From positions 62,001-126,000 of the forward strand of contig NZ_JOEQ01000006.1 of the NCBI RefSeq assembly GCF_000721075.1: a DNA stretch of 64,000 nucleotides, read 5' to 3'. The position numbers were made by a program, and so were the translations under genes. This stretch comes from Streptosporangium amethystogenes (lineage in GTDB: Bacteria; Actinomycetota; Actinomycetes; Streptosporangiales; Streptosporangiaceae). Shown in pieces: positions 26,689-35,968 of the stretch. The notes beneath the pieces are model-generated. The model did no database searches and was not told the DNA's origin. It worked only from the letters and a program-made list of their open reading frames with translations. Numbering within the stretch: the stretch's first letter is position 1; each line of letters opens with the position of its first letter.

Positions 26689-29046
26689 TCAAATCACATC
26701 TAGGGGGTCAATGCATACCTTGACCACCTCCGCGGCCTTGCGTGCGGAGCGCACTCCCACGGCTCCTTTCAGGGCCGCGGCCAGTGTGGAGCCGGAGCCT
26801 CGCGCGATCCGCACCATGGCACGTTCCCGCACTTGATCCCCCCTGGGCGAGGCCACCGGGACCGGGCCGAGCACCTGTGCCTCGGAGGGCAGCGCCACCT
26901 CACCGAGCATTTCCCTGACCCCCGCCGGAGATCCGGTGAGCGTCGCCATTTTCACCGCCGGGGGGAAACCGAGTTCTGTCCTGTCGGCCAGTTCTCTCTC
27001 GGCATGTGTCACCGGATCCCAGCGCAGCAACGCCTGCACGACGGGCAACGAGGAATCGGCCAGCACGACCAACTCGGCGCGGGGCCGCAGCAGCGCCGCC
27101 GCGTTCATCCACCGGCGCAGCGTCTCCTCTGCGGCGCGCAGGTCCGGCCTGCCGAGCAGCGCCCAGCCGTCCAGCAGCACCGCCGCCGCGTATCCGCCCT
27201 CGGGCACCGGCTCGGCTCCCGGGGTGGCCACCACCAGTGCCCGGGCCGCGCCGACCGTGGCCAGCACCCCGTCCTTGCCCGACGTCTTGACCCGTACGGA
27301 GGGGAAGGCACGCCCCAGTTCCTCGGCGGTGCGGCGGGCACCGACCACCTGGGCCCGCATCCGTGCCCCGCCGCAGGAGGGGCAGCGCCACTCGCCGGCG
27401 ATCCGGCCGCACCAGCGGCAGTACGGGGCCACATGGCCACCACGCAGCGCGAAGGGCCCGCCGCAGTGCCCGCAGCGGGCCGGCGCCCGGCAGCCCTGGC
27501 AGGCCAGCGCGGGCAGGTAGCCCCGCCGGGGGACCTGCACCAGCACCGGGCCGCTCTCCAACCCCGTGCGCAGGATCCGCCAGGCGAGGCTGGGCAGCCG
27601 GGCGGCCCTGGCCGCCTCGTCCCTGGCCAGCTCCGAGTCCTCCCCCGCCGGACGGACCCTAGGCGCCCTGGCCCTGACCGCCTGGCGGGCCGCGACGATG
27701 GGCCCCGCCCAGCCCGTGGCGATGAGCTGGGTGGCCTCCGCCGTGCGGGCGTACCCGCCGATGAGCAGGCCCGCGCGGGCCCGGTGGGCACGCAGCGCGA
27801 GGACCTCCCTGGTGTGCGGGTAGGGGGCGAGCCGCTCGGAGTGCAGGTCGTCGCCGTCGTCCCAGATCACCGCCAGCCCGAGGTCGGCGACCGGGGCGAA
27901 CGCCGCCGCCCTGGTGCCGACGGCGACCCTGACCTGGCCCCTGGACAGGCGCAGCCACCGCCGGTAGCGCTCCGCGGGCCCGAGGTCCGCCGTCAGCGCC
28001 ACATGCGCGCCGGGCCCCAGGACGGCGCTCAGCGCCGCGTCGGCCAGGGCCACGTCCTTGCCGTCGGGAAGCACCACGAGGGCTCCCCTGCCACCGTGCA
28101 GGGTCTCCCGTACGGCAACCGCGACCGCCCTCGGCCACCCGGGCCCGTCCTGGTCGGTGCCCGGCAGGGCGGTCCACACGGCTCGGGGGGAGCCCCCCTT
28201 CGCCAGGGCCGCCAGGAACGCCTCCCCCTCCCGGTAGTCCGCCCACGGCCCCGGTTCCCGCTTCGGCTCGTCCCCCGGATGCCCGCCCGGGCCGCTCTCG
28301 CCGCTCTGTCCCGGCCCCGGCCCCGGCACAGCCTCTGGCCCCTCTCCCGGTCCGCTCTCGCCTCTTCGTCCCGGCCCCGGCACGGTCCCCCGCTCCTCGC
28401 CCGCTCCGGGTTCCGTCCGCCTCGGCCCCGCCTCTCCTGCCGTCCGTTCGGATCCGGACTCTGCGGAGGTCTCAGCCGCGTCGTTCCCCGCCCGTGAGTC
28501 CGTACCGGTTTCGGAGGCGGCGACGACCTCGGCCTCGACCCTGGCGTGGCGGGGCGGGACGGCCAGGCGCAGGACGTCGGCCATGGTCCCGGCGTAGTGG
28601 TCGGCCACCACACGGGCCAGCGCGGCGATCTCCGGGGTGAGCACGGGCTCGGCGGAGACGACCCGCTCCAGGCGGGTCAGCCTGCCCTGGTGCTCGGTGG
28701 TCTCCACCCGTTCCAGCAGGAAACCGTCGACGAGCTTGCCCGCGAACCTGATCCGGACCCGGCACCCCGGCACCGCGGCGGCGTCCAGGGGGGCGGGGAC
28801 GAGGTAGTCGAACAACCGGTCGAGATGCGGCAGCGGGGTGTCGACGACCACCCGGGCGACCGGCAGCTCCTCGGCCGGCTCCGGCACCCCTCTGACCTGC
28901 TCGGCCACCCCTTGCGACCTGGCCACCCCGGCCGCTCGGACGGCCCCCGGCCGCGCCCTGGCGGCCCTGCCGGGCCCGGGCCGCTCACGTACGGCGTCGA
29001 GTGGCAGGAGGGCGTCGTCATCCGGCGAGGGGTTGGCGTGGGTCAC
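26689..29046 (-). CDS. priA: Primosomal protein N' (PriA), helicase-degenerate actinobacterial form
   Basis: 785 residues. The N-terminal DNA-binding part includes VVVDTPLPHLDRLFDYLVP. The zinc-binding region has the paired cysteines CQGCRAPARCGHC and CRWCGRIAGEWRCPSC. The C-terminal PriA domain includes ELGFPPAVKMATLTG. The Walker A loop is not intact (VLPDGKDVALADA) and the DEAH box is replaced by VIWDDGDD, as in other actinobacterial PriA proteins regarded as inactive helicases. A Gly/Pro/Glu-rich insertion of about 100 residues separates the two halves. It would act in replication restart by protein contacts. Confidence 0.9.
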   Translation of the reverse strand: MTHANPSPDDDALLPLDAVRERPGPGRAARARPGAVRAAGVARSQGVAEQVRGVPEPAEELPVARVVVDTPLPHLDRLFDYLVPAPLDAAAVPGCRVRIRFAGKLVDGFLLERVETTEHQGRLTRLERVVSAEPVLTPEIAALARVVADHYAGTMADVLRLAVPPRHARVEAEVVAASETGTDSRAGNDAAETSAESGSERTAGEAGPRRTEPGAGEERGTVPGPGRRGESGPGEGPEAVPGPGPGQSGESGPGGHPGDEPKREPGPWADYREGEAFLAALAKGGSPRAVWTALPGTDQDGPGWPRAVAVAVRETLHGGRGALVVLPDGKDVALADAALSAVLGPGAHVALTADLGPAERYRRWLRLSRGQVRVAVGTRAAAFAPVADLGLAVIWDDGDDLHSERLAPYPHTREVLALRAHRARAGLLIGGYARTAEATQLIATGWAGPIVAARQAVRARAPRVRPAGEDSELARDEAARAARLPSLAWRILRTGLESGPVLVQVPRRGYLPALACQGCRAPARCGHCGGPFALRGGHVAPYCRWCGRIAGEWRCPSCGGARMRAQVVGARRTAEELGRAFPSVRVKTSGKDGVLATVGAARALVVATPGAEPVPEGGYAAAVLLDGWALLGRPDLRAAEETLRRWMNAAALLRPRAELVVLADSSLPVVQALLRWDPVTHAERELADRTELGFPPAVKMATLTGSPAGVREMLGEVALPSEAQVLGPVPVASPRGDQVRERAMVRIARGSGSTLAAALKGAVGVRSARKAAEVVKVCIDPLDVI

Positions 29047-29327
29047 CCGCCTGTCCTACCAGACACCGGCCCCCGCCCAGACGGTCGGCCGGTCGGCGGT
29101 AGGGCACCGGTCTCTGGATATAACCGGACATGGGATGGCATATCAGACGGTTCGCCACCTGGCCCAGCCGGGCAGACCTGACGACCCGGCAGCGGATCAG
29201 GCAGGGGGCCTCCGGACCCGATCCACCGAATCGAACGGCGCTGCGGCGGGTCCGGTGGATCGAGCGGATCAGACGGCACGACGGCCGGCCAAGCCGGACC
29301 GGGTCGTTTTCCTGCCTGGCCACCAGG
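29047..29327. other. Gap between priA and the amidohydrolase gene
   Basis: There is no supported gene. The 10-base inverted repeat described next lies here. The leftward priA promoter should be in the first 100 bases, but I see no clear -10/-35 pair. Confidence 0.4.
29219..29262 (-). terminator. Inverted repeat downstream of the amidohydrolase gene
   Basis: The arms CGATCCACCG (29219-29228) and CGGTGGATCG (29253-29262) are perfect complements around a 24-base loop. It begins 66 bases after the stop of the leftward amidohydrolase gene and could end that transcript. Confidence 0.45.
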
Positions 29328-30785
29328 TCAGATGGCGCGGCGGTGGGTCCAGCGGCCGGCGAGCAGGGTGCCGAGGATCGGCATGTGACGGAGACCGTCC
29401 CCGTCCAGCCCCGCCGGGTCGTACTCGGTGATCATCAGGTCCGCGGGGTCGCCCGGGCGCACCCCGGCCCGGCCCCGGCCGGCCGCCGCCAGCGCCGCCG
29501 GCAGCGAGATCGCCTGTTCCGGGTGCCACGGCGGGCGCTCGTCGTCGGTCCTGGCCACGGCGGAGGCGATCCCGTCCCATGGGTCGAGCGGCGCCACCGG
29601 AGCGTCGGAGCCCAGCTCCAACCTCGCCCCCGCGGCCAGCAGGTCGGCGTAGGCGAAGGCCCGCCCGGTCCGCCCCCGCCAGTGCAGATCGGCCACCTCC
29701 CGGTCGTCGGGCGCGTGGGCGGGCTGCACACCCGCCACCAGACCGGGCCTCGCGAACCTCCCGAAGTCCTCCGGGCGGACCAGTTGCGCGTGCTCGATCC
29801 GCCCCGGGCAACCGACCCGCTCGAAGGCATCCAGCGCGATGCCCACCGCCAGGTCGCCGATGGCGTGCACCGCCGGGGCGATCCCATGCCCGGCGGCCAA
29901 CTTCATGACCCCGTGCAGCTCCTCCGGTGGTGTCTCCAGCAGCCCGCGCGCCTCGCCACCGGGATACGGGTCCGCGCAGTAGGCGGTCCTGGTGTTCAGC
30001 GAGCCGTCCACGAACGTCTTCACCGGCCCGACCTCCAGCAGGCCCGCCGAGCCGGCGACCGGCTCCCCGGTGCGCAGCCCGCGGCCGATGGCCTCCTCAA
30101 GCCGGTTCACCGGGATCGAGCAGCCGACCCGGACGTCGACCCCTCCCCGCGAGACCCGACGGGTCCAGTCGGTGACGTTGTCGGCGAACTCGAAGTCCAG
30201 CACGCCGACCACGCCCCTGGCCGCGGCGGCGGTGGTGGCCTCGGCCACCCAGCGGTCCAGCTCGTCCTCGGGCGGCGGCGGCATCGACGCCATCGCGTCG
30301 TAGCAGTCGCGCTCGCGCAGCACCCCCGTCGGATGCCCGCCCCTGCCGATCGCCGCCAGCGCGGCCGGGCTGAACCAGGCGGTGTGCAGGTCGTTGCTCA
30401 CCAGCACGATCGGGCAGCCCGGCGCCGCCGCCTCAAGCAGCGACTTGTCCGGTGTGTCCGGCCACAGGCCGTCGCGGAAGCCGTAGCCGACCGTGAACCC
30501 GGCCGTACCCGCCCCCGGGGCGACGAGGTCGACCGCCTCCCGCGCCGACCGCGCCGAGGTCAGGTCGATCCTGCGCCGGGCCTGCGCCCACTGCACGGAG
30601 TGCACGTGCGCGTCCCACAGCCCCGGCAGCAGGGTGCCACCCCCCGCGTCGACCGACTCGTCGCAGGCGGGAGGCTCAGTGGTCACCTCCGCCACCCGGC
30701 CGTCGACGATCAGGACATGGCGCAGCGGACCCCCGGGACCGATCCGTACGTCGCGCAGCAGCAGGCGGGAGGAGGAAGAGGACAT
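29328..30785 (-). CDS. Amidohydrolase family protein, YtcJ type
   Basis: 485 residues from the ATG at 30785 (MSSSSSRLLLRDVRIGPGG). The metal-binding motif near the N terminus is LLPGLWDAHVHSVQW; later come HAIGDLAV and LGSDAPVAPLDPW, and the protein ends with the beta-sandwich segment ADLMITEYDPAGLDGD. This is the amidohydrolase_3 order. These enzymes hydrolyse amide or related bonds of unknown substrates. The frame extends 59 residues upstream, but without family similarity. It is a single gene with no operon partners. Confidence 0.85.
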   Translation of the reverse strand: MSSSSSRLLLRDVRIGPGGPLRHVLIVDGRVAEVTTEPPACDESVDAGGGTLLPGLWDAHVHSVQWAQARRRIDLTSARSAREAVDLVAPGAGTAGFTVGYGFRDGLWPDTPDKSLLEAAAPGCPIVLVSNDLHTAWFSPAALAAIGRGGHPTGVLRERDCYDAMASMPPPPEDELDRWVAEATTAAAARGVVGVLDFEFADNVTDWTRRVSRGGVDVRVGCSIPVNRLEEAIGRGLRTGEPVAGSAGLLEVGPVKTFVDGSLNTRTAYCADPYPGGEARGLLETPPEELHGVMKLAAGHGIAPAVHAIGDLAVGIALDAFERVGCPGRIEHAQLVRPEDFGRFARPGLVAGVQPAHAPDDREVADLHWRGRTGRAFAYADLLAAGARLELGSDAPVAPLDPWDGIASAVARTDDERPPWHPEQAISLPAALAAAGRGRAGVRPGDPADLMITEYDPAGLDGDGLRHMPILGTLLAGRWTHRRAI

Positions 30786-30854
30786 GGGACAGACTTTAGG
30801 CGGACAGCCGGCCGATCCCTCGTCTCGTTCATCGCGACTGCCGACTCCGCCGAC

Positions 30855-31043
30855 GTGACGGCTGCCGTGCAATGGCCGACGCCGTCCAGTGACACCGAGC
30901 TGACCTCGGTCGACGCGGCCTGGGACATGGTCACCGCACTCGGCTTCGACGTGCTGCGACAAGGCGAAGCGATCTTCGACGAGTTGCGCGATCAGTGGGA
31001 GCAGCGAATCGAATTCCTGTCCGGTTGCGATCCGGATGCCTAA
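30855..31043 (+). CDS. Small helical protein upstream of a T7SS-like protein gene
   Basis: 62 residues from the GTG at 30855, with a stop at 31041-31043, 39 bases before the next gene. It is acidic and mostly helical: DAAWDMVTALGFDVLRQGEA then IFDELRDQWEQRIEFLSG. It has no WXG motif, but its size and place before a large secreted-type gene recall WXG100-like partners. There is no clear ribosome-binding site, so the mRNA may be leaderless or a later start may be used. Codon use fits a real gene. Confidence 0.55.
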   Translation: MTAAVQWPTPSSDTELTSVDAAWDMVTALGFDVLRQGEAIFDELRDQWEQRIEFLSGCDPDA

Positions 31044-31082
31044 GGTAAAACTGGGGATTGCCTTCGGTAGGAGACTTTCGAT

Positions 31083-33116
31083 ATGGGGCCGACGCCGCCT
31101 GCGTCATCGGAAAACGGGTCATCTCCGGATGAATACTCAGGAATTAATCCGGAGTTGATGGAGCAGTTCATCGCGTCGCTGGAGCAGGCGCGGAAAGTGA
31201 TCGGTGAGGAGACCGCCAGAGTTCTGAACCTGCTCTCCTCGGTGGACGCCGACCGGTCCGCGGCGCTGCCGATCCGCGAGATCGAAGGCTGGCTGGACCA
31301 GGAGATCCCGCGGCTGCGCAAGCGCAACCAGATGATCCAGGAATCCGACTCCCTGGCGGACTGGGCCCCGGGCCTGACGGGTCTGGGCCCGCCGGGACCC
31401 ACGCCGTCGCCCGGGGGACTCATGGCGTTCGACGAGAGGGACCTCGCGACGCACACCCTCGCCAACGACGAGGGCAAAAAGCTCGCGGAGACCCTCGTTC
31501 GGCTGTCGGGGACGGGTCCGCACTCCTCCGGGAACGACTACGACCGGGCCTTCGCGCAGCTCGCCGACCGGCGCGGGGACGCCGACTTCACCGCCGGCGT
31601 CTTCGCCGCCCTCGGCCCCAAGGGCGCGGCGGCCGTTCTTCGGGAGCTGAATCACTACCGTGGCGAGTCCGCGCGGAAACATTGGAAGACCATGGGCGAG
31701 GCTCTCGCCGCGGCGGTGGCCCGGCGGCCGAAGTCGCTCGGCCCGGCCTGGGAGCCGGAGAACCTCGGAAAAGCGCAGGGAGCCGACCTGGGCCTGCTGC
31801 TCGGTCACGGCAGGTTCCCCACCGGATGGCTTACCGAGGTGGTCCGTCCCCGCGTGCGGAAATCCCCCGGGGACGAGGTTCTCGCGCGCTGGACCGCCGA
31901 CCTGAGCCACTTCCTGTCCGCCCTGGCCAACAATCCGGAAACGGCCAGGGCCCTGTTCAACGACCTGCCGCGCGAGGAACTGCGGGACCTGTTCTCCGAA
32001 CTCAACGCGGAGGTCTCGCTCTATCCCAATGAGTACGACCCGATCGCCTTCGACCTGGAGGCGGAGTTCGGCCGGATGCTCGCCGCCGGAGCCGGCGTCT
32101 TCGAGAAGCGCTCTCCGGGGCCGGGGGCGGTGCGATTCGCCTTCAACGCCATGACGACCATGGGAGATCTCCGGACCGGAGCGGACTTCCGCAATCCGGA
32201 GGGGCAGCCGATGGATGTGGCGAAGGGCGCGAGAGTCTTCCTGTCAATGCTCGCGGGGGCCTACGCCGCCGAGATGATGGAGGGAGCCAGCTTCCGGGAC
32301 GCCAACCGAACCAAGGACAGTGTTTTCGAGAAGACAGACACACTCATCCTCGGGCTCAGCCCAAAGTTCGTCCTCAGCCCCGGCGACACCTATCGATTCA
32401 TGAAGACATTCGCCGACTCCGCAGAGCATATGAAGCCGTTCGAGGAAGGGATGGGGAAGTTCGCCAGGCATCTTATGGACTCGGCCGCAGTCAAAGACCA
32501 GGGGAAAAACGTCGAATACCTGGGACGCGCCTTTATCGGAATGGGCTACCTGGCGGGAATGCAGATCGCTGCTACAAACGAAGCCCAAGGAAAGATGGAC
32601 GAATACGACCAGAAAGCAAGGGACCGGATCTTCTTCCTGCTGGGGTTGGGGGTCGATGCCACAGGATTCGGCGCCGCCGGGTTGGGCCTCTTGGAGGAAT
32701 CGTTCCAAGATTTCATCTGGTTGATGATCAGCAAGTCCACTACCGAGACCATCGACTCCTACAAGGACATCGACGGAACCCGCCTGGACAAGCTCAAGGA
32801 GACCAATCGCCTGGCCACTCTGGGCAGCGAGTACTGGATATTCCATGAGCTGAGACGCTACGGGTTCTCGTACAAGGTGCCTCCCACCGATCCCGCCTTC
32901 AGCCAGCCACCCATCACCGGAGCTGACGGGACCCTCCTCCCCTTCAGCATGTTGGCGAAGGACCCGAAAGCGTTGAAGAACCTTGCGGACTGGCTTATCA
33001 GTAACGGTTCGGGGAGCGGAGACAAGAGCACAGCCGGAGAGGCCGCAGCGGAGATCGACATTCTCTTTACCGGAGCAAAAGGAAAAACCAGGGATAATCC
33101 TGCGCCGTGGGGATGA
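31083..33116 (+). CDS. Large protein resembling actinobacterial type VII secretion-associated proteins
   Basis: 677 residues from the ATG at 31083 behind AGGAGA. The N-terminal 90 residues are helical: MEQFIASLEQARKVIGEET, then IREIEGWLDQEIPRLRKRNQ. This is a pattern I associate with WXG/LXG-like N-terminal domains of actinobacterial secreted proteins (DUF6571-like). A Gly/Pro hinge follows near 95-105. The middle carries repeats of the AFAQLADRRGDADFTAGVFAAL and LANNPETARALFNDLPREEL kind. No signal peptide and no toxin motif are evident. The last 400 bases are clearly less GC-rich than the surroundings. The assignment is by pattern recall, not alignment. Confidence 0.6.
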   Translation: MGPTPPASSENGSSPDEYSGINPELMEQFIASLEQARKVIGEETARVLNLLSSVDADRSAALPIREIEGWLDQEIPRLRKRNQMIQESDSLADWAPGLTGLGPPGPTPSPGGLMAFDERDLATHTLANDEGKKLAETLVRLSGTGPHSSGNDYDRAFAQLADRRGDADFTAGVFAALGPKGAAAVLRELNHYRGESARKHWKTMGEALAAAVARRPKSLGPAWEPENLGKAQGADLGLLLGHGRFPTGWLTEVVRPRVRKSPGDEVLARWTADLSHFLSALANNPETARALFNDLPREELRDLFSELNAEVSLYPNEYDPIAFDLEAEFGRMLAAGAGVFEKRSPGPGAVRFAFNAMTTMGDLRTGADFRNPEGQPMDVAKGARVFLSMLAGAYAAEMMEGASFRDANRTKDSVFEKTDTLILGLSPKFVLSPGDTYRFMKTFADSAEHMKPFEEGMGKFARHLMDSAAVKDQGKNVEYLGRAFIGMGYLAGMQIAATNEAQGKMDEYDQKARDRIFFLLGLGVDATGFGAAGLGLLEESFQDFIWLMISKSTTETIDSYKDIDGTRLDKLKETNRLATLGSEYWIFHELRRYGFSYKVPPTDPAFSQPPITGADGTLLPFSMLAKDPKALKNLADWLISNGSGSGDKSTAGEAAAEIDILFTGAKGKTRDNPAPWG

Positions 33117-33124
33117 CAGCGATG

Positions 33125-33583
33125 TCAGGAATTCTTTAGACATTCGGTTTCCCCAGCGAGAGCGAAATTCTTGTCCTTGGGGGACGTGGTCACCACCCTA
33201 ACATACGACTCCGTCTTAACGAGTTCGTCACGTGGTGTCGCCGGATCAGCGGAAACAACTTTATAGCCTCGCTTGATCAATCCACCGGCCAACATATTGA
33301 GCGTGCTCACCGGATCATCCAAGCTGTATGTACTTACTCCGATAACGCCGTATGTTCGCCTAGATTTTCCTTCCCCGCAGGGAATGTTCCTGCCACCTTC
33401 ATTCGTCACTTTGACATCCTTCGCATGGATCAGCTTCATCAGCCAGTCGATGTCGGCCTTCAAGGTCACCTCGGCCTGGGCCACCGTCGGTCCCGGAAGA
33501 TCGGAGGAACACGCCCCCAGAGCCAGAATCCCCAGAGCGACGATCACAGCCGACCTAATAACGGCGGAAGCAAGGTGTGCCAC
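33125..33583 (-). CDS. Small lipoprotein of unknown function
   Basis: 152 residues from the GTG at 33583 behind GGAGAG. A lipoprotein signal peptide ends LALGAC, with Cys25 to be lipidated. The mature part is about 127 residues, with two more Cys (in NIPCGEGKSRR and the C-terminal GETECLKNS) that could pair. It converges on the 677-residue protein gene with only 8 bases between stops. Its lower GC content matches that gene's 3' end, suggesting that the two arrived or evolved together. Confidence 0.72.
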   Translation of the reverse strand: MAHLASAVIRSAVIVALGILALGACSSDLPGPTVAQAEVTLKADIDWLMKLIHAKDVKVTNEGGRNIPCGEGKSRRTYGVIGVSTYSLDDPVSTLNMLAGGLIKRGYKVVSADPATPRDELVKTESYVRVVTTSPKDKNFALAGETECLKNS

Positions 33584-33669
33584 AGAACTCTCCGTCCATA
33601 TCGGCCGACATCCCCAGCTCCAATGATGTCTGATGGTCGAGCATTTCCTGGGAAAAGCGCCAGAACACA

Positions 33670-35241
33670 TCAGGCCGGGATGGCCAGCGAACGCAACCGT
33701 TCGTCCAGGTCCTGGACATACCTGTTGCCCTCCCACGGTGCGAGCCGAGCACGAGTCTGCTGCACGGAGTGAACCAAACGAGCGGAACTGTGCCCCACGA
33801 CGGCCTGCGCAGCCTTGTCAATCATGGTGGCGGCCGCCGGGATCTCCTGCTTCTTGATCAGCACGGTCGCATATTCGAGCTGAAGGATGCTTTTAACCAG
33901 GACAGAACCAGGCCCCATCTTCGCGAGCCTTTGCTCTACTTCGACTATCGCCCGATCGAACTGTCCTGCCTTGATGAGGCAGAACACGGCGTGGCGAGCG
34001 ATACGGTCCGGCTCAAGCCAGAAAAGGTGCTGGAGTTCTGCTCCGTTCCGGCTTCCGCCTGCCAGCCTGACGGCATGGTCGAGCATCCGGAGCCCTTCCC
34101 CCGAGCGCTGCGAGTTCGAGAGCACCCGGGCGACTATGGAGAAGGTCGCTGCCTGCTGCAGGGCGTTGCCACTGTTCTTGGCCCATCCCTCGGCCGCGAA
34201 GGCATGATCTATCGCCATGGTTGGCTTGCCTTGAAAAATCGCCATGTCAGCCATCAGCCCATGCAGATGAGCCAGGAGAGCAGGAGTACCCAGCTCGTAA
34301 CCCGCAGCCAGCCCTTCCTGGTAGCGACGGGCGGCATTTGTGTAATCCATCAGGTCGTAGTGGCACCAGCCCGTCAGGTGGCTCAGGCTCCAGTAGAGGC
34401 GTAGCAGGCGCTCGCGCAGGGACGGGGTGAGGGAGCCCCGTTTTAGGATGTCGTCGACCATGACGCGCTTGGCCTCGGCTATCGGCAGGACCCGCTGAGG
34501 GCCAGACGCCTCGTCCATGGCCCACAGGCGGGCGGTGAGCCGTTCCAGCACGTCGATGGTGGCCGCGTCGATCGGGCCTCGGTGGCGTGCGGCCACGGCC
34601 AGGCGTTCCCGTTCCTGCGGGGTGAGGTGGCGCAGCAGGCCCAGGGCAGGCGTCCCGCCCAGGACCAGGGCCAGTTCGAAGAGCAGCTCGCGGCGTTTCA
34701 CGTCGGCCTCCTCTGCGCCGACCGCGCGCAGCAGGTCGGCACAGCGGGCGGGCGCGGGCACGGGAACGAGTGGGGAAAGTGCCTCTGTTCCCTTGGTGCC
34801 CGGGATGGCCGGTGCGGACACCTCGCGGCGGTAGTGCGCGTCGAGGTGGCGGTGATCCGTCTGGTCGATCAGGTCGCGGTCCCGCACTCCGTACGAGGCG
34901 TAGACCTCGTCGGTGACCAGGCGGCGGGCGGTGGTCTGGTAGACGCGGGCGAAGATGGCGACCGCCGCAGCACCGGGACGCCGCCCGGCCTGCGGCCAGG
35001 CCTCGTAGTCGTAGAAGCGCGCAGCCCGCAGGGTGGCGGTGCCCGCCGGGTCGAGGTCGTTGTAGGCCGCCACCACATCACCCGCCGTACGGCCGTGCGC
35101 GTAGCGATACAGCCGCAGCGGGCTGACCGCATGATCGAGGGCGAACACGCCGGCGATCTGGTCGAACGTGAGGCGACAGGCCCGCAGCGCCTCACTACGC
35201 CGCCTGCACCCCAGCAGGATCCGGTATCCCTCTCCGGGCAT
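33670..35241 (-). CDS. HTH/TPR-type regulator-like protein
   Basis: 523 residues from the ATG at 35241 (MPGEGYRILLGCRRRSEALR). The N-terminal 130 residues contain LTFDQIAGVFALDH and ARVYQTTARRLVTDE, which look like the DNA-binding part of a family common in Streptosporangiales. From about 200 to the end it is all-helical with TPR-like units, for example LMDYTNAARRYQEGL and GQFDRAIVEVEQRLAKMG. It is divergent from an RsbW-like ATPase gene 230 bases away, a frequent pairing in developmental actinobacteria. The ligand and targets are unknown. Confidence 0.6.
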   Translation of the reverse strand: MPGEGYRILLGCRRRSEALRACRLTFDQIAGVFALDHAVSPLRLYRYAHGRTAGDVVAAYNDLDPAGTATLRAARFYDYEAWPQAGRRPGAAAVAIFARVYQTTARRLVTDEVYASYGVRDRDLIDQTDHRHLDAHYRREVSAPAIPGTKGTEALSPLVPVPAPARCADLLRAVGAEEADVKRRELLFELALVLGGTPALGLLRHLTPQERERLAVAARHRGPIDAATIDVLERLTARLWAMDEASGPQRVLPIAEAKRVMVDDILKRGSLTPSLRERLLRLYWSLSHLTGWCHYDLMDYTNAARRYQEGLAAGYELGTPALLAHLHGLMADMAIFQGKPTMAIDHAFAAEGWAKNSGNALQQAATFSIVARVLSNSQRSGEGLRMLDHAVRLAGGSRNGAELQHLFWLEPDRIARHAVFCLIKAGQFDRAIVEVEQRLAKMGPGSVLVKSILQLEYATVLIKKQEIPAAATMIDKAAQAVVGHSSARLVHSVQQTRARLAPWEGNRYVQDLDERLRSLAIPA

Positions 35242-35471
35242 CCTCAACTCCCTTCCCCGAGCACACACGGATCGTATGCCGATGGTCACGGAGAATGACA
35301 GTCCGGCGGAGAAGTGGGGATCTTCGACCGTCAGAGGCGATGTTCTCGCAGGTCAGCGGCGACATTCACGGAGTATCTCGCCGCCGGAGGCTCGGAGGGC
35401 TACCGCGCGGGAGGGCCGGACCACTGTTCTGCCAACGATTTTTCCCTGACCAGGAGACCAGGAGAGCACGC

Positions 35472-35948
35472 ATGACCGCTACCCACGACGGCGTGGCCCC
35501 GGAGCTGATCGACGCGATGGTACGGCTCCGCCCCGGCGGCCTGACCTGGCGGCGGACCTTCCCCGGCCGCCCCGTCCAGGTTCCCGAGGCCCGGCGCTTC
35601 GTCCGGTTCCTGCTGGCCGACTCGCCCTTCTGTCAGGACGCGGAGCAGATCGTCGCCGAACTCGCCGCCAACGCCGTCCGGCACACCGCCAGCGGGGGGC
35701 CGTACGGCACGTTCGTCGTCGAGGTCGTCCGCAGGCCCGAGGTCACCCGGGTGACGGTCTACGACTCCGGCCGGGGCTCCGTCCCCGCCATCGTCCACCC
35801 CGCCCTCCTCGGCGAGGACGGCCGGGGACTCCCCCTGGTCACCGCCCTGGCCTCCCAGGTCGGCTGCCGGGGCAGCCAATCCCACGGCCACGCCGTCTGG
35901 GCCCAACTCACCGCCGCAAAGTTCCCTACCTCTCCCGAGCGCTCATGA
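35472..35948 (+). CDS. RsbW-like ATP-binding (anti-sigma factor type) protein
   Basis: 158 residues from the ATG at 35472. It has a GHKL ATPase core with N-box AEQIVAELAANAVRHT and G1 box TVYDSGRGSVP, then GEDGRGLPLVTALASQ. There are no sensor or phosphotransfer domains. Such short ATPases in actinobacteria act as serine kinases or anti-sigma factors. No anti-anti-sigma gene is adjacent; the neighbour is the divergent TPR regulator. GGAGAGCACGC lies before the start. Longer starts from 35295 are unlikely. Confidence 0.82.
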   Translation: MTATHDGVAPELIDAMVRLRPGGLTWRRTFPGRPVQVPEARRFVRFLLADSPFCQDAEQIVAELAANAVRHTASGGPYGTFVVEVVRRPEVTRVTVYDSGRGSVPAIVHPALLGEDGRGLPLVTALASQVGCRGSQSHGHAVWAQLTAAKFPTSPERS

Positions 35949-35968
35949 TGAGCGGGCCGTCATGAGCG

